Notes: a model not told the origin generated them from the sequence alone. A DNA stretch of 64,000 bases from Bacteroidales bacterium (GCA_024401365.1 JAKSLE010000004.1:1-64000), one strand, 5' to 3'. Positions 17,025-26,519 are shown, counted from the stretch's first letter. Made by a program: numbers and translations.

Positions 17025-18152
17025 CTACACGTCGCCCCTCTTCCTCAGGCTCTCGACATATCCCCTCCACTTATCTATGCACTGCGTCATATCTTGTGGA
17101 AGTTCACTGGTAAACTGCAACGTCTCTTTCGTCACAGGATGCACAAAACCTAGGGTCTGCGCATGCAAGGCCTGACGAGGAAGAATCTTGAAGCAATTCT
17201 CAACAAAAGCCTTGTAGCTAGCAGACTGCTGACCTTTCAATATCACATTGCCACCATACCTCTCATCAGAGAATAGTGGATGCCCTATGTGCTTCATATG
17301 GGCACGTATCTGGTGCGTACGACCTGTCTCTAGGTGACAGTGTATCAGACTCACATATTGTAGAGCCTCTACCAAATCGTAATGCGTCACCGCGTGCTTC
17401 CCTATCTCACTCCCCTCTGGAAAAACATCCATTCTGAGCCTGTCTTGAACACAACGACCAATATTCCCTCTCACCGTACCATGCTCTTGCTCCATAATAC
17501 CCCAAACCAGACTCACATACTGCCTCTGCGTAGTCTTGTCATGAAACTGCTTGGCTAAGTGCATCTTGGCATAATCGTCTTTGGCTACAACAAGTAACCC
17601 CGAGGTGTCTTTGTCTATACGGTGAACTAACCCTGGACGTGGGTCGTTGACATTTGCAAACATGGGCAATTGCCGCAGATAATACGCCAACGCATTTACC
17701 ATGGTCCCCGTAAAATTGCCATGCCCCGGATGCACTACCATACCTGCCGGCTTATTGATTACCAACAGCGTATCGTCTTCATATACTATATCTAAAGGAA
17801 TATCTTCTGGAACTATCTCAACATCCCTGCGCGGATAGGTCATGAAAACCGTCACTATATCCGCAGGCCGCACCTTGTAGTTCGATTTTACTGGCTTGCC
17901 ATTTACTTGTATGTTTCCAGCATCAGCAGCCATCTGTATCTTGGTACGGGATGCATGAGGTACCCTATCTGCTACATATTTGTCAATGCGCATAAGCCTC
18001 TGCTTAGGGTCAGCCGTAAACCTCCAATGCTCATAGAGATTGCCATCGGCTCCCTCGCGCTCTTCCATCTCTCCTTCGTCCGACGACATCTCGTCGTCCA
18101 CATCAAGTTCGTCTAATTCATCAACGAACTCTTTCTCATCAAGCTCTGCCAT
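17025..18152 (-). CDS. rluD: Large-subunit rRNA pseudouridine synthase, RluD family
   Basis: Converts specific uridines of 23S rRNA to pseudouridine. An acidic N-terminal tail of about 45 residues (rich in Asp/Glu) precedes an S4 RNA-binding domain (RIDKYVADRVPHASR, IQVNGKPVKSNYKV). The catalytic domain carries the HRIDKDTSGLLVVAK motif with the nucleophilic Asp. The C-terminal part has RTHQIRAHMKHIGHPLFSDE, which is highly conserved in RluA/RluD enzymes. It starts 8 bases after the PASTA gene, so the two form an operon. The exact rRNA positions modified are inferred from the family only. Confidence 0.93.
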   Translation of the reverse strand: MAELDEKEFVDELDELDVDDEMSSDEGEMEEREGADGNLYEHWRFTADPKQRLMRIDKYVADRVPHASRTKIQMAADAGNIQVNGKPVKSNYKVRPADIVTVFMTYPRRDVEIVPEDIPLDIVYEDDTLLVINKPAGMVVHPGHGNFTGTMVNALAYYLRQLPMFANVNDPRPGLVHRIDKDTSGLLVVAKDDYAKMHLAKQFHDKTTQRQYVSLVWGIMEQEHGTVRGNIGRCVQDRLRMDVFPEGSEIGKHAVTHYDLVEALQYVSLIHCHLETGRTHQIRAHMKHIGHPLFSDERYGGNVILKGQQSASYKAFVENCFKILPRQALHAQTLGFVHPVTKETLQFTSELPQDMTQCIDKWRGYVESLRKRGDV

Positions 18153-18160
18153 CTACTACC

Positions 18161-18967
18161 CTACTCTTGGTTCACTTGAACTTCTATTACCTTCTGCATA
18201 TCCTTGGTCAACCACAGATGAACAGCCGAGCCTGATGGCAACGATAATCCTCCATCAGCTATAGGATTCTGCTGATATACTACAGCTTGCAACGAATCGG
18301 CCGAGGTCTGAATATCGTCGTCATAATACAGGTTACCCTTCTGCAGCGACTGCGCCAATAATGCAGCCACAGCCTCGTGCAACGGCATACCTACGCACTG
18401 AGGCACTATAACCTGAGCTCCATTGTTGCCCTTGCCTACTACCAAGTCTATTACTTGCCCCTTGGCAATCATTGTTCCCTCCGAAATCTTCTCGCCTTTA
18501 TATCTCTGCTCCAATACCAGGTCATTGTACTCACTAGGTATATATGTTACCTTGCCTACTCGCAATCCTGCTACGTTGAGCACAACCTGCGCATTTCTCA
18601 ATGAGTAGTCTACCAATTGTGGCATCTTAACCTTTGGCCTGTCATACGCATTGATGGTCAGAAATACTTTTCTTCCCTTCTTCACCTTCTTGCCCGAAGC
18701 TGGAATCTGATCTATTATCTCTCCCGCACGAGCATCTTCCCTGAAAACTGAGTCTATAACCTCAAAATCCAAATCGGAATTCTGCAACTCCAAGGCTATC
18801 GTTGCTACCTGATGCCCCTTCAAGTCAGGAACCAAAACCGTAGTACCACTCTTCGTATAGATGCCTAAAAGCCACGCCAAAACACCAATAAGCGCTACAA
18901 CTATAAGCACCATGAACAACAAATGCCACAAGAACGACTTAGAAAAGATGAATTTGAAAAATCCCAT
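18161..18967 (-). CDS. PASTA-domain membrane protein
   Basis: One N-terminal membrane helix (about residues 13-35) is followed by three PASTA repeats outside the membrane (starting near TTVLVPDLKGHQ, PKVKMPQLVDYS and AQVIVPQCVGMP). PASTA domains bind peptidoglycan fragments or beta-lactams in other proteins. There is no kinase or transpeptidase domain, so this is a stand-alone PASTA protein, a form common in Bacteroidota directly upstream of rluD. Role in cell-wall sensing is inferred. Confidence 0.88.
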   Translation of the reverse strand: MGFFKFIFSKSFLWHLLFMVLIVVALIGVLAWLLGIYTKSGTTVLVPDLKGHQVATIALELQNSDLDFEVIDSVFREDARAGEIIDQIPASGKKVKKGRKVFLTINAYDRPKVKMPQLVDYSLRNAQVVLNVAGLRVGKVTYIPSEYNDLVLEQRYKGEKISEGTMIAKGQVIDLVVGKGNNGAQVIVPQCVGMPLHEAVAALLAQSLQKGNLYYDDDIQTSADSLQAVVYQQNPIADGGLSLPSGSAVHLWLTKDMQKVIEVQVNQE

Positions 18968-18978
18968 ATATCCTAGAT

Positions 18979-19212
18979 TTAGTGAATCTCCTTGAGTAAA
19001 TACTCTAATCCATTGAGCTTAATCTCATACAAAGTCTTCAACAACATGCCCATCCTCCCTTTAGGATAAGCATTGTTCTGCTCCATCCATGCTAAGTACG
19101 GCTCTGGCAATCGCGCCAATACATAACCCTGATATCTACCATAGGGCATCTGCATTCGTACGAGGTCCGTAAGTACCGTCAAATCTGGAGTTGCACTCTG
19201 CATAAAACTCAT
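18979..19212 (-). CDS. DUF3820 family small protein
   Basis: A 77-residue protein with the family motif MPYGRYQG, followed by LPEPYLAWM, GRMGMLL and YEIKLNGLEYLL. The start at 19212 (MSFMQSATPDL) is preferred because the family begins near here; the frame is open further upstream, but that extension is hydrophobic and probably not translated. Function is unknown; family members have been loosely tied to virulence regulation. It lies 11 bases upstream of the PASTA gene and is probably first in that operon. Confidence 0.8.
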   Translation of the reverse strand: MSFMQSATPDLTVLTDLVRMQMPYGRYQGYVLARLPEPYLAWMEQNNAYPKGRMGMLLKTLYEIKLNGLEYLLKEIH

Positions 19213-19331
19213 TATTATTTGCTGTTGCGAATTTACCGTGATTTTAGAACAAATGCAAATATAAAAATATAGTGACAACATTAACATTTATTCACTAACT
19301 TAGCGCCATCACATACAATTAATTGCATAGC

Positions 19332-20831
19332 ATGAAAAAAACATTGACATCTCTGGCCGTTGCAGCCTTGGCTTTAGTAGGTTGCACACAGGCACCAAAA
19401 ACAGAGTCGCCTGTCCTCTCAATCGAGGGCGGCAACATTCAGGGCGTAACTACCGACATCGATGGTGTATACGCCTACAAGGGTATCCCTTACGCAGCAG
19501 CACCTCTTGGCGATCTCCGCTGGAAGGCTCCTCAACCAGTAAAACCTTGGCAGGGCACAATGCAGGCCGACCGCTATGGTCACCCTAGCTACCAGTCGGT
19601 TCACTACCCTGGCGGCTACACTACTGAGTGGGGCTACGGCGCCGAGTCGCCTTATAGCGAGGATTGTCTCTACCTCAACGTATGGACAAAGGCTCCTGGC
19701 AAGGTAGACAAGAAACTCCCAGTAGCAGTATGGATCCATGGTGGTGGCTTCCGCGAAGGTTGGGGCACAGAGCCTGAATTCGAGGGCTCAGAGTGGGCAA
19801 ACAAGGATGTTGTCCTCGTAACTATCAACTACCGCCTCGGCGTATTTGGCTTCCTCAACCATCCTGAACTTATCGCAGAGAACCCCGACGGCGTTTGCGG
19901 CAACTATGGTATACTCGACCAGATCGAGTCTCTTAAGTGGGTTAAGAAGAATATCGCTCAATTCGGTGGCGACCCTGATAACGTAACTATCTTCGGACAG
20001 AGCGCAGGTGCAGGTAGCGTACGATTCATCTGTACTTCTCCTCTCGCAAGCGGTCTCTTCCACAAGGCAGTTATCATGTCTGGCGGTGGTCTCTCTACAC
20101 CTAAGGAGTCATCACGTCCATACAAGATGCTGACAATGCAGGAGTCGGCCGACAACATGAAGAGCATCCTCGACTGGGCAGGCATCAAGTCACTCGAGCA
20201 GATGCGTCGCACTTCTACAGAGGTAATGCACACTGTAGCTGATATCAAGGCTATGTCGGAGGGCAACCCATTCCGTGGTATGTTCTACTCACCAATTGTT
20301 GACGGCAAAGTTATTCCTGAGAACTTCGACGACGCAGCCGTACATGGAACTCTCGCTAATGTACCTTATATGATCGGATACACTTTGAACGACCTCGGTT
20401 CTATGGGCGAGGGCATAGCTAATTTCTGTTTCAACCGCGACAGCATTGGTGTTCCAGCATACGCATACCAGTTTGCTCGTCCATTGCCTGACGATGGTAG
20501 CCATCCTGAAGTGACAGCTCGCCTCAAGGGTGCATTCCACTCTTCAGACCTCTGGTACGTATTCAAGACACTTAAGTATTGCTGGCGTCCTTGGACAAAG
20601 GGTGATTGGGCTCTCTCTGAGAAGATGCTCACATCTTGGACAAACTTCGTTAAGTACAGCAATCCTAACGGTCAGACAGAGGGTGCATGGACACCTTGCA
20701 CAAAGGCGAATCCTAACTTTATGCTCTTCCAACTTGATGCACAGGAGAACGAGGCATCTGCTATGGGTACTCCTCTAGTAGGCGATTCTCAGGCCTTCCC
20801 TGGTATGCCAGCTCCAAAAGAGACAAAATAA
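19332..20831 (+). CDS. Type-B carboxylesterase, lipoprotein
   Basis: Hydrolyses carboxylic esters outside the cytoplasm. An N-terminal lipoprotein signal ends in the lipobox LVGC, with Cys18 as the lipidated residue. Family motifs are EDCLYLNVW, the oxyanion-hole HGGGF, the nucleophile elbow GQSAG (Ser224) and GAFHSSDLWYVF with the likely catalytic His403. Length (499) fits the family. A TTG three codons upstream could extend the frame, but the ATG at 19332 gives the cleaner signal peptide. Such enzymes in Bacteroidales often remove acyl groups from plant or host glycans; the substrate here is unknown. Confidence 0.9.
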   Translation: MKKTLTSLAVAALALVGCTQAPKTESPVLSIEGGNIQGVTTDIDGVYAYKGIPYAAAPLGDLRWKAPQPVKPWQGTMQADRYGHPSYQSVHYPGGYTTEWGYGAESPYSEDCLYLNVWTKAPGKVDKKLPVAVWIHGGGFREGWGTEPEFEGSEWANKDVVLVTINYRLGVFGFLNHPELIAENPDGVCGNYGILDQIESLKWVKKNIAQFGGDPDNVTIFGQSAGAGSVRFICTSPLASGLFHKAVIMSGGGLSTPKESSRPYKMLTMQESADNMKSILDWAGIKSLEQMRRTSTEVMHTVADIKAMSEGNPFRGMFYSPIVDGKVIPENFDDAAVHGTLANVPYMIGYTLNDLGSMGEGIANFCFNRDSIGVPAYAYQFARPLPDDGSHPEVTARLKGAFHSSDLWYVFKTLKYCWRPWTKGDWALSEKMLTSWTNFVKYSNPNGQTEGAWTPCTKANPNFMLFQLDAQENEASAMGTPLVGDSQAFPGMPAPKETK

Positions 20832-20905
20832 AGTTGACTTTTGCGTACGTGTCACACTTAGTTCAGTTGTCTAGTAGGTGTAAGTTATGATATAAAACAG
20901 TAGTT

Positions 20906-21082
20906 ATGGAGTTTATCTTTCAATTTTTTGCTCAGTTATTTTCGGAGTCGGAGCTCATGGGAAGCGTCGACAACGAGATTATTGGCGAACAAGAAGGTGC
21001 TTTGGCTATAGATGAAGCCGAAAACACCGAGGAGCAAGAAGATGGTCTCGTAAACATCTTCAAGATGGTAGACTTCCACTAA
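20906..21082 (+). CDS. Small acidic protein of 58 residues, unknown
   Basis: An ATG-to-TAA frame of 58 codons begins MEFIFQFFAQLF and continues into a very acidic middle (EEQED), ending KMVDFH. The N-terminus is amphipathic and aromatic. I recognise no family. It sits between the esterase and the FecR gene with only 18 bases before the latter, where an ECF sigma factor gene would normally be. The frame could also be chance, since no strong ribosome-binding site is visible. Confidence 0.45.
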   Translation: MEFIFQFFAQLFSESELMGSVDNEIIGEQEGALAIDEAENTEEQEDGLVNIFKMVDFH

Positions 21083-21100
21083 TTTATACACATTTACACC

Positions 21101-22006
21101 GTGAACAGAAATATTGAGATAGATAATATCAGTGCCGACCAGCTACATACTCTCGAGGCTATCAGAGCTAAAAAGGAGGACGTGTGGCAGAATATCTGCA
21201 GACAAACTGGTATGAACAACACCAAACAGGCGGCTAAAGTAGTTGAGATGCCAAAGAAGCGTTGGGCTTGGAATGTAGGCATAGCTGCTGCTGTAAGCGC
21301 ATTGGTTGGCTTGGGCTCTTTGATGTATATCAATTCAAGGACTATCGACGAGATAGATGATTGCGCTAATAGCTACTACGCTTCAGCCGACAAATCTGTC
21401 ATAACTCTCGAGGATGGTACCGAGGTAATACTCGCCAAAGGTGCTTCTATAGGATACGAATTCACAGACAACAAACGAACCGTAGTATTGAAGGGACAGG
21501 CGTGCTTTGATGTAGCAAAGGACGAAAACCGTACCTTCTCCGTTTTCCTCCAAGGCAGAGATGCTAAAGTCGAAGTACTTGGCACTTGCTTTGTCATTGA
21601 TAATATCGATGGCCGCGAGACTAGCGGAGTTACCGTCAAAAGAGGTCACGTGAGAGTCAATACTCCATATAGGACAACCGATCTTAAGTACAACGAGAGA
21701 GTTATCATCTCTGGTAGCGCTATCGAGAAGTTGAATATCTCACAGACAGCATCAGTAGATTGGAGCACCGACAAGATGGACTTGAGAGGTGCCACTCTCA
21801 GCGAAACTGTGGATGGATTGTTGGCTATGTATCCCGAGATAAAAAACATCAAGGAGATTCCTGCCGGCTTGATAAAGAGTGAGACACAAACAAAAGTAAC
21901 TTCCAAATTCGACAAAGAATCACTGGATAACGTTCTCAACGAACTATCTATGCATTTTGGAATAAAGATGAAATTTGATGGTGGCAGTCTGATAATAACT
22001 CGTTAA
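21101..22006 (+). CDS. FecR-family anti-sigma/transmembrane sensor
   Basis: FecR proteins sit in the inner membrane, bind an ECF sigma factor with their cytoplasmic end and sense the state of a TonB-dependent receptor with their periplasmic end. A cytoplasmic region of about 65 residues is followed by a membrane helix (WNVGIAAAVSALVGLGSLMY), a FecR domain (VITLEDGTEVILAKGASI, VVLKGQACFDVAKDENRTF) and a C-terminal STN-like domain. Start codon is GTG. It is followed by a TonB receptor, as expected, but no sigma-factor gene is adjacent. Confidence 0.85.
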   Translation: MNRNIEIDNISADQLHTLEAIRAKKEDVWQNICRQTGMNNTKQAAKVVEMPKKRWAWNVGIAAAVSALVGLGSLMYINSRTIDEIDDCANSYYASADKSVITLEDGTEVILAKGASIGYEFTDNKRTVVLKGQACFDVAKDENRTFSVFLQGRDAKVEVLGTCFVIDNIDGRETSGVTVKRGHVRVNTPYRTTDLKYNERVIISGSAIEKLNISQTASVDWSTDKMDLRGATLSETVDGLLAMYPEIKNIKEIPAGLIKSETQTKVTSKFDKESLDNVLNELSMHFGIKMKFDGGSLIITR

Positions 22007-22039
22007 ATTTGCATAGCGAGCTTAGAGAAACAAAACTCA

Positions 22040-24733
22040 GTGCAGACTATACATCTAGAATATAGTGATTTGTTTATAAGGCGCCTCGTGCGCCTTTTTT
22101 TATGCGTCTTTATTTGCCTCTCAGTATTGAGCTCCAAATGCGAGGCACAGACCAACGACAACGACTTCCGATCTTTGCCGTCAACTATCTTCTTGCCCCA
22201 GAGAAACTACCCTACTACAGATAGCTTGATACACACTATCGAAAAAGTTGGCAATATTACTATCGGATATTCTTCTAGAGTACTGCCCAATCCTCATAAA
22301 CCCGTGGAACTGAAACACCAAAGGTGGCAACTGATGGATATCTTAAGCGATATCTTCGGACGCTACAAGGTCCAGTACCACGTCGAGGAGCGCAGAATTA
22401 TAGTAACCCTCCCCGATGGCAACAAAAGATACACCATCAGCGGTTTCTTAAAGGAGGCAGATAGCCAAGAGGCTTTAATAGGCGCCAATATATACGACGC
22501 TCTTCTTCTTAGAGGTGCAGTCAGCAACGGATATGGTTATTATAGTCTTACTCTCCCCGAAGGTAACGTGCCTCTGAGGGCTTCTTTCGTAGGTTATATA
22601 CCTAAAAACATGACCATCGACCTCAAGGGGGATACCACAATAAACATCGAACTGGAGAAACAGAACAATATACTGAATCTGGATATCGAGGTCACCAACC
22701 TTGAGCCTCCTGTCGATGCTGGAGCTGGCGTCATTACTATCCCTATCCAACAGGTAAAGGCGATGCCCAACCTCATGGGCGAAAGTGACATCATCAAGGC
22801 TATGCAGCATACTCCAGGCATACAGAGCGGAGAGGATGGCTTTGGCGGCTTAAGCGTGAGAGGTGGTAATTCCGACCAGAACATTGTCCTTATAGATAAT
22901 GTGCCTTTGTACAACCCTATGCACCTTATGGGCTTATATACCGTATTCAACGCCGAGGGCATCAATTCTGCATCTCTCATCAAAGGTGGATTCCCAGCCC
23001 GATATGGTGGACGTATGTCAAGCGTGCTGGATATTAAGATGAGAGAGGGTAATATGCAGGCGTTCAAGGGGTATGTGAATATCGGTTTGCTCTCTTCTAA
23101 CCTTATGTTCGAAGGCCCTATCGTCGAAAACAAAATGTCTTTCATCCTGTCGGCTAGAAGAACTTATGCCGATATCTTCATGGGATACATGCAACCTAAG
23201 CGCGACACCCGCTACTCTTTCTATTTTTACGACGTCAGCGCTAAGTTGAATTATATTATCAACGACAAGAATAGACTCTTCGTCAGCTACTTCATGGGGT
23301 CTGACAATCTGAACAACGACTACAACTTCAGAAACAAGACTATTGTTTACTGCTCCAACGACAAGAGGGAGATACGCGTAAATGACGAACAGCAGTACCG
23401 ATGGGGAAGCATAGTATCTTCTGTCAGATGGAACAGAACATACGGCGGTAAGGTTTTTAGCAATGTCACTGCCTCATTCAGTCGCTACCGCTTCAGAAAC
23501 CAGGAGGAAAAGGTGGCGAATGATAATGGCGGCATAAGTACATCAACATACTTTAGTGGATTGAACGATTTTTCCGTTAAGGCCGATGCGTCGTACTACC
23601 CTGCCGTGGGCTTTGTCAATACTGTGAGAGTTGGTGGCGATGCTACAGTGCATTCTCTCTATCCTGGATTTACTATCGTCAACCGAGCTATTACCTACGG
23701 AGATACCATTACTGCAGAGAAGAGGCATCCACTGAGATGCCTTGAGGCTCATGCCTATATCGAGTCCCAGATGCAGATGAAAAGATTAAGTGCCAACGTG
23801 GGTGTCCATTTCTCAGGTTTCGATAGCAAAAAACAATCGCCTTATTTCCAAATTGAACCTCGACTATTGTTGTCATATAGGCCTGTAAGCAGTGTATTGC
23901 TCAAACTTGGTGGTTCTTGCATGAGCCAGTTCTTACAGCAGATGCACATGACTACAGTCGACACTCCCGCTGATATGTGGCTGCCTGTATCAAGCAAACT
24001 TCCTCCGCCTAGAGTATGGCAGGCTTCTTTGGAGGGCGAATTCAACGTCTCTGAAAACCTGAGGATATCTCTCGAGGGTTATAGGAAGAATTACGTGAGA
24101 CTCCAGACATACAAGACCTCATCGGGCGTGGAATTATTGTCTAATGCCGATTGGGATGCTCTGATGACTGGCGGACATGGTTACGCCAATGGCATGGAAA
24201 TAATGCTGCACAAAACCGGAGGCCGCTTGTCTGGTTGGGTGGGCTACTCGCTTAGCAAATCAGAGAACGCTTTCTCTGGTATAAATGGCGGCAAATACTA
24301 CCCTACCGACTACGATAAGAGACATTGTACTACCGTTTACGCTGTCTATGCCGTCAAGAGCCATGTGGATTTGTCTGCTTTGTGGACTTTCAATACGGGC
24401 GCTCCTGTAACTATCCCCGATGGTCAGTATAAACTAATAACTGGGGGCACCCTCGCCGGACAAATCTCTTCTCTGGCTTCTTTGCCTGGCGAAAAGAATA
24501 AGTATAGGATGAATAATTCTCATTCGCTAACGTTGGGCTGCAATATACATTACGATAAGCCAAAGGGCGAACATACCCTTAGCTTCGGCGTCTATAATGT
24601 GTATGGCCAGAAAAACGCCATGTTTATCTACTGGGTACCACAGGGCGAGGGGGAGTCAACAACGTATAACCTTAAGCAGTATAGCTTGACCGCTTTCCCA
24701 CTGCCTTACATAACATATAGCTTCAGATTCTGA
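22040..24733 (+). CDS. TonB-dependent outer-membrane receptor with STN and carboxypeptidase-regulatory-like domains
   Basis: Energised uptake of an unknown ligand across the outer membrane. Order: signal peptide (ending SKCEAQ), STN (secretin/TonB short N-terminal) signalling domain at about residues 65-115, a carboxypeptidase-regulatory-like domain starting RYTISGFLKEADSQEALIGANIYD, a plug domain (PNLMGESDIIKAMQHTPGIQSGEDGFGGLSVRGGNSDQ contains the typical plug signature), then a 22-strand barrel ending in SFRF. The STN domain fits signalling to the upstream FecR. Start is GTG 22040 or GTG 22088; both give a usable signal peptide. There is no SusD partner; the next gene is a DUF4249 lipoprotein that overlaps by one base (TGATG). 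Confidence 0.87.
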   Translation: MQTIHLEYSDLFIRRLVRLFLCVFICLSVLSSKCEAQTNDNDFRSLPSTIFLPQRNYPTTDSLIHTIEKVGNITIGYSSRVLPNPHKPVELKHQRWQLMDILSDIFGRYKVQYHVEERRIIVTLPDGNKRYTISGFLKEADSQEALIGANIYDALLLRGAVSNGYGYYSLTLPEGNVPLRASFVGYIPKNMTIDLKGDTTINIELEKQNNILNLDIEVTNLEPPVDAGAGVITIPIQQVKAMPNLMGESDIIKAMQHTPGIQSGEDGFGGLSVRGGNSDQNIVLIDNVPLYNPMHLMGLYTVFNAEGINSASLIKGGFPARYGGRMSSVLDIKMREGNMQAFKGYVNIGLLSSNLMFEGPIVENKMSFILSARRTYADIFMGYMQPKRDTRYSFYFYDVSAKLNYIINDKNRLFVSYFMGSDNLNNDYNFRNKTIVYCSNDKREIRVNDEQQYRWGSIVSSVRWNRTYGGKVFSNVTASFSRYRFRNQEEKVANDNGGISTSTYFSGLNDFSVKADASYYPAVGFVNTVRVGGDATVHSLYPGFTIVNRAITYGDTITAEKRHPLRCLEAHAYIESQMQMKRLSANVGVHFSGFDSKKQSPYFQIEPRLLLSYRPVSSVLLKLGGSCMSQFLQQMHMTTVDTPADMWLPVSSKLPPPRVWQASLEGEFNVSENLRISLEGYRKNYVRLQTYKTSSGVELLSNADWDALMTGGHGYANGMEIMLHKTGGRLSGWVGYSLSKSENAFSGINGGKYYPTDYDKRHCTTVYAVYAVKSHVDLSALWTFNTGAPVTIPDGQYKLITGGTLAGQISSLASLPGEKNKYRMNNSHSLTLGCNIHYDKPKGEHTLSFGVYNVYGQKNAMFIYWVPQGEGESTTYNLKQYSLTAFPLPYITYSFRF
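22078..22101 (+). terminator. Terminator-like hairpin at the start of the TonB receptor gene
   Basis: AAGGCGC (22078-22084) pairs with GCGCCTT (22090-22096) around a 5-base loop and runs into more T residues. It lies inside the first codons of the receptor gene as annotated, or just upstream if the later GTG at 22088 is the start. It may terminate or attenuate transcription between fecR and the receptor. Confidence 0.6.
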
Positions 24734-25584
24734 TGAGTAGGTTGGTGTACATATTATTACTTTTAGCAACAGTGCTTGTGTCTGCTTGCGAGAGCGATGC
24801 CAATATCTCTATCAGGGTGTCGCCTCAAACTGTCGTGTACGCTTTTGCTGAAATAGGAAACGAGTGCGAAATAAACGCCTACCAGTCTGTATCATATACA
24901 GACAAGGATCAGTATCGCCCATTGGCCAAGGGCACAAAAGTAAGGCTCAACGTCAACCTCAATACACAATACGAGGCTGTCCTTGATGGCGCAAGTACTA
25001 AGGTAAAATTCAACGGCCTTGATTTAACGCCAAATACATATTTCAGCGTCGAGGTGGAAAAGAGTGATGGCGAAAGTACATACGCTTCTAGTCGTATACC
25101 TCCCTCTCCTAATGTTTTCATGGTAGGCACAGATACAACATTGATAGATGGCTCCGAATACATTGCTTGTACCTTACGCTTGCTGGATAGTGGCCATGGC
25201 GACCATTTCTACCAACTTATAGCTCGTGACAAATGGAATAATGTGGTAAACGATGTAATATACTCCGATATATTCTTCGAAGAGGCTAAGGCTAATATGC
25301 TGACAGAAACTAATAGCTACGGTCTGTTCACAAATAGCGGATATATCGGCCGACTGATGATTTTACATTGTTATATCCCTGTCAAGAATGTCCCAGAGAA
25401 CTTCGCTCTCGAACTTTACCAACAAACATACGAGCATTATTGCTATTTGCAGAGCATTGCCGTACATGAGGCCTATATCTTGCTCCCCGTATTCAGCCAA
25501 AATGGTCTTTATACCAATGTTTACAATGGTATAGGTCTGGTTTCTGGCGTCAATAAATGGAGATTGGATTTCAGTAACGAATAA
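24733..25584 (+). CDS. DUF4249 lipoprotein
   Basis: A lipoprotein signal with lipobox VSAC precedes a beta-rich domain typical of DUF4249 (RVSPQTVVYAFAEIGNECEI, with the later YASSRIPPSP). Such genes commonly follow TonB receptors of this class in Bacteroidota, and the protein is thought to be a surface partner of the receptor. The start overlaps the receptor stop codon, showing translational coupling. The stop codon falls at the edge of a copy of the dispersed CTCGCAG-T7 element on the other strand. Confidence 0.85.
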   Translation: MSRLVYILLLLATVLVSACESDANISIRVSPQTVVYAFAEIGNECEINAYQSVSYTDKDQYRPLAKGTKVRLNVNLNTQYEAVLDGASTKVKFNGLDLTPNTYFSVEVEKSDGESTYASSRIPPSPNVFMVGTDTTLIDGSEYIACTLRLLDSGHGDHFYQLIARDKWNNVVNDVIYSDIFFEEAKANMLTETNSYGLFTNSGYIGRLMILHCYIPVKNVPENFALELYQQTYEHYCYLQSIAVHEAYILLPVFSQNGLYTNVYNGIGLVSGVNKWRLDFSNE

Positions 25585-25599
25585 AAAAACTGCGAGCGA
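25582..25599 (-). repeat. Dispersed CTCGCAG-T7 element, copy C
   Basis: Reads TCGCTCGCAG, seven T and A on the minus strand, one base different from copies A, B and D. It overlaps the stop codon of the DUF4249 gene and lies about 60 bases past the stop of the minus-strand lipoprotein gene. Confidence 0.6.
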
Positions 25600-25658
25600 C
25601 AAGGTACCTCCATATATACTAAGAGGCACTTGCTACTTGTCAGAAAAACACATTACAA

Positions 25659-26519
25659 CTACTTCACTACTTCTGAAATGGTTGTACGTATAACGTGCGC
25701 CTCAGTAATATTTCCAATAGTCCATACAGTCCAGAAAAGACCACTCTCTCCGTCCTCGTCCTTTACTGCCAGCATATATCGAAGATCGCCTAATTCACAC
25801 GAATATGTCTCTTCTCCTATATTGGTGAGCAGAATGCTGTATGGGGTAACTTCTGCGCCAAACACATCAGCTACTGAGCAGATGATGCCAACTCCCCAGC
25901 CCTTCATCTCGACCAGTTCGTTCTTCTCATCTATACCCATTATATCGCCTTCGGTGCTGAATGTGAAATCTACACGGGCCTTATCGGAATATCCCTCAAA
26001 CTGATCACAAGATATTACACCGTTGTCCATGGTCAGTTCTTTTGCAGGACCATATACAGGATGCTTTTCCAGATATGCACGCTTGATGTTCATCTCGCCG
26101 ACACTATCGCACTGGACATAGATGTTCTTTACATTCTTCTTATAAATACTATCGAGATCAACACGCAATGTCGCACGTCCGTCTACAATAGTCGACGCAT
26201 TACGACTCATCATATCTGTTGTCGAATAGCTGACACAGATATTGAACTGGCCCACCTTTCCCGTGATATTTTCAAGCTCAACAACAACGCGGTCGTAATT
26301 CGTAAGGTCGGCTGAAAGGCCATCGCCATTGTCATCACCGTACCACCAGCCACGGCCACCCCACGACTTGTCGTATTTAACATGATTAGTTTCTGCATCG
26401 AATGATGAATCCCATCCAAATGATGAAAGATATTCAAACGACATCCAATCTTTAGGTTCCTCTTTTGTACAAGAAGTTGCTACTAAAACAAAGGAGATAG
26501 CAAAAAGTATTATTCTCAT
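25659..26519 (-). CDS. Lipoprotein of unknown function
   Basis: The start at 26519 gives a good lipoprotein signal (MRIILFAISFVLVATSC). The first half of the mature protein (GWDSSFDAETNHVKYDKSWGGRGWWYGDD, then LTNYDRVVVELEN and GRATLRVDLD) resembles a galactose-binding-like carbohydrate module; the second half is unassigned. I do not recognise the family. It faces the DUF4249 gene tail to tail and is a single-gene unit. A role in glycan binding is a guess from fold-like features only. Confidence 0.7.
   Translation of the reverse strand: MRIILFAISFVLVATSCTKEEPKDWMSFEYLSSFGWDSSFDAETNHVKYDKSWGGRGWWYGDDNGDGLSADLTNYDRVVVELENITGKVGQFNICVSYSTTDMMSRNASTIVDGRATLRVDLDSIYKKNVKNIYVQCDSVGEMNIKRAYLEKHPVYGPAKELTMDNGVISCDQFEGYSDKARVDFTFSTEGDIMGIDEKNELVEMKGWGVGIICSVADVFGAEVTPYSILLTNIGEETYSCELGDLRYMLAVKDEDGESGLFWTVWTIGNITEAHVIRTTISEVVK

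Noticed and set aside
25630-26004. A 124-codon plus-strand frame opposite the lipoprotein at 25659-26519
   Set aside because: It is antisense to a gene with a clear lipoprotein signal, and its Ser/Ile-rich translation is typical of shadow frames.
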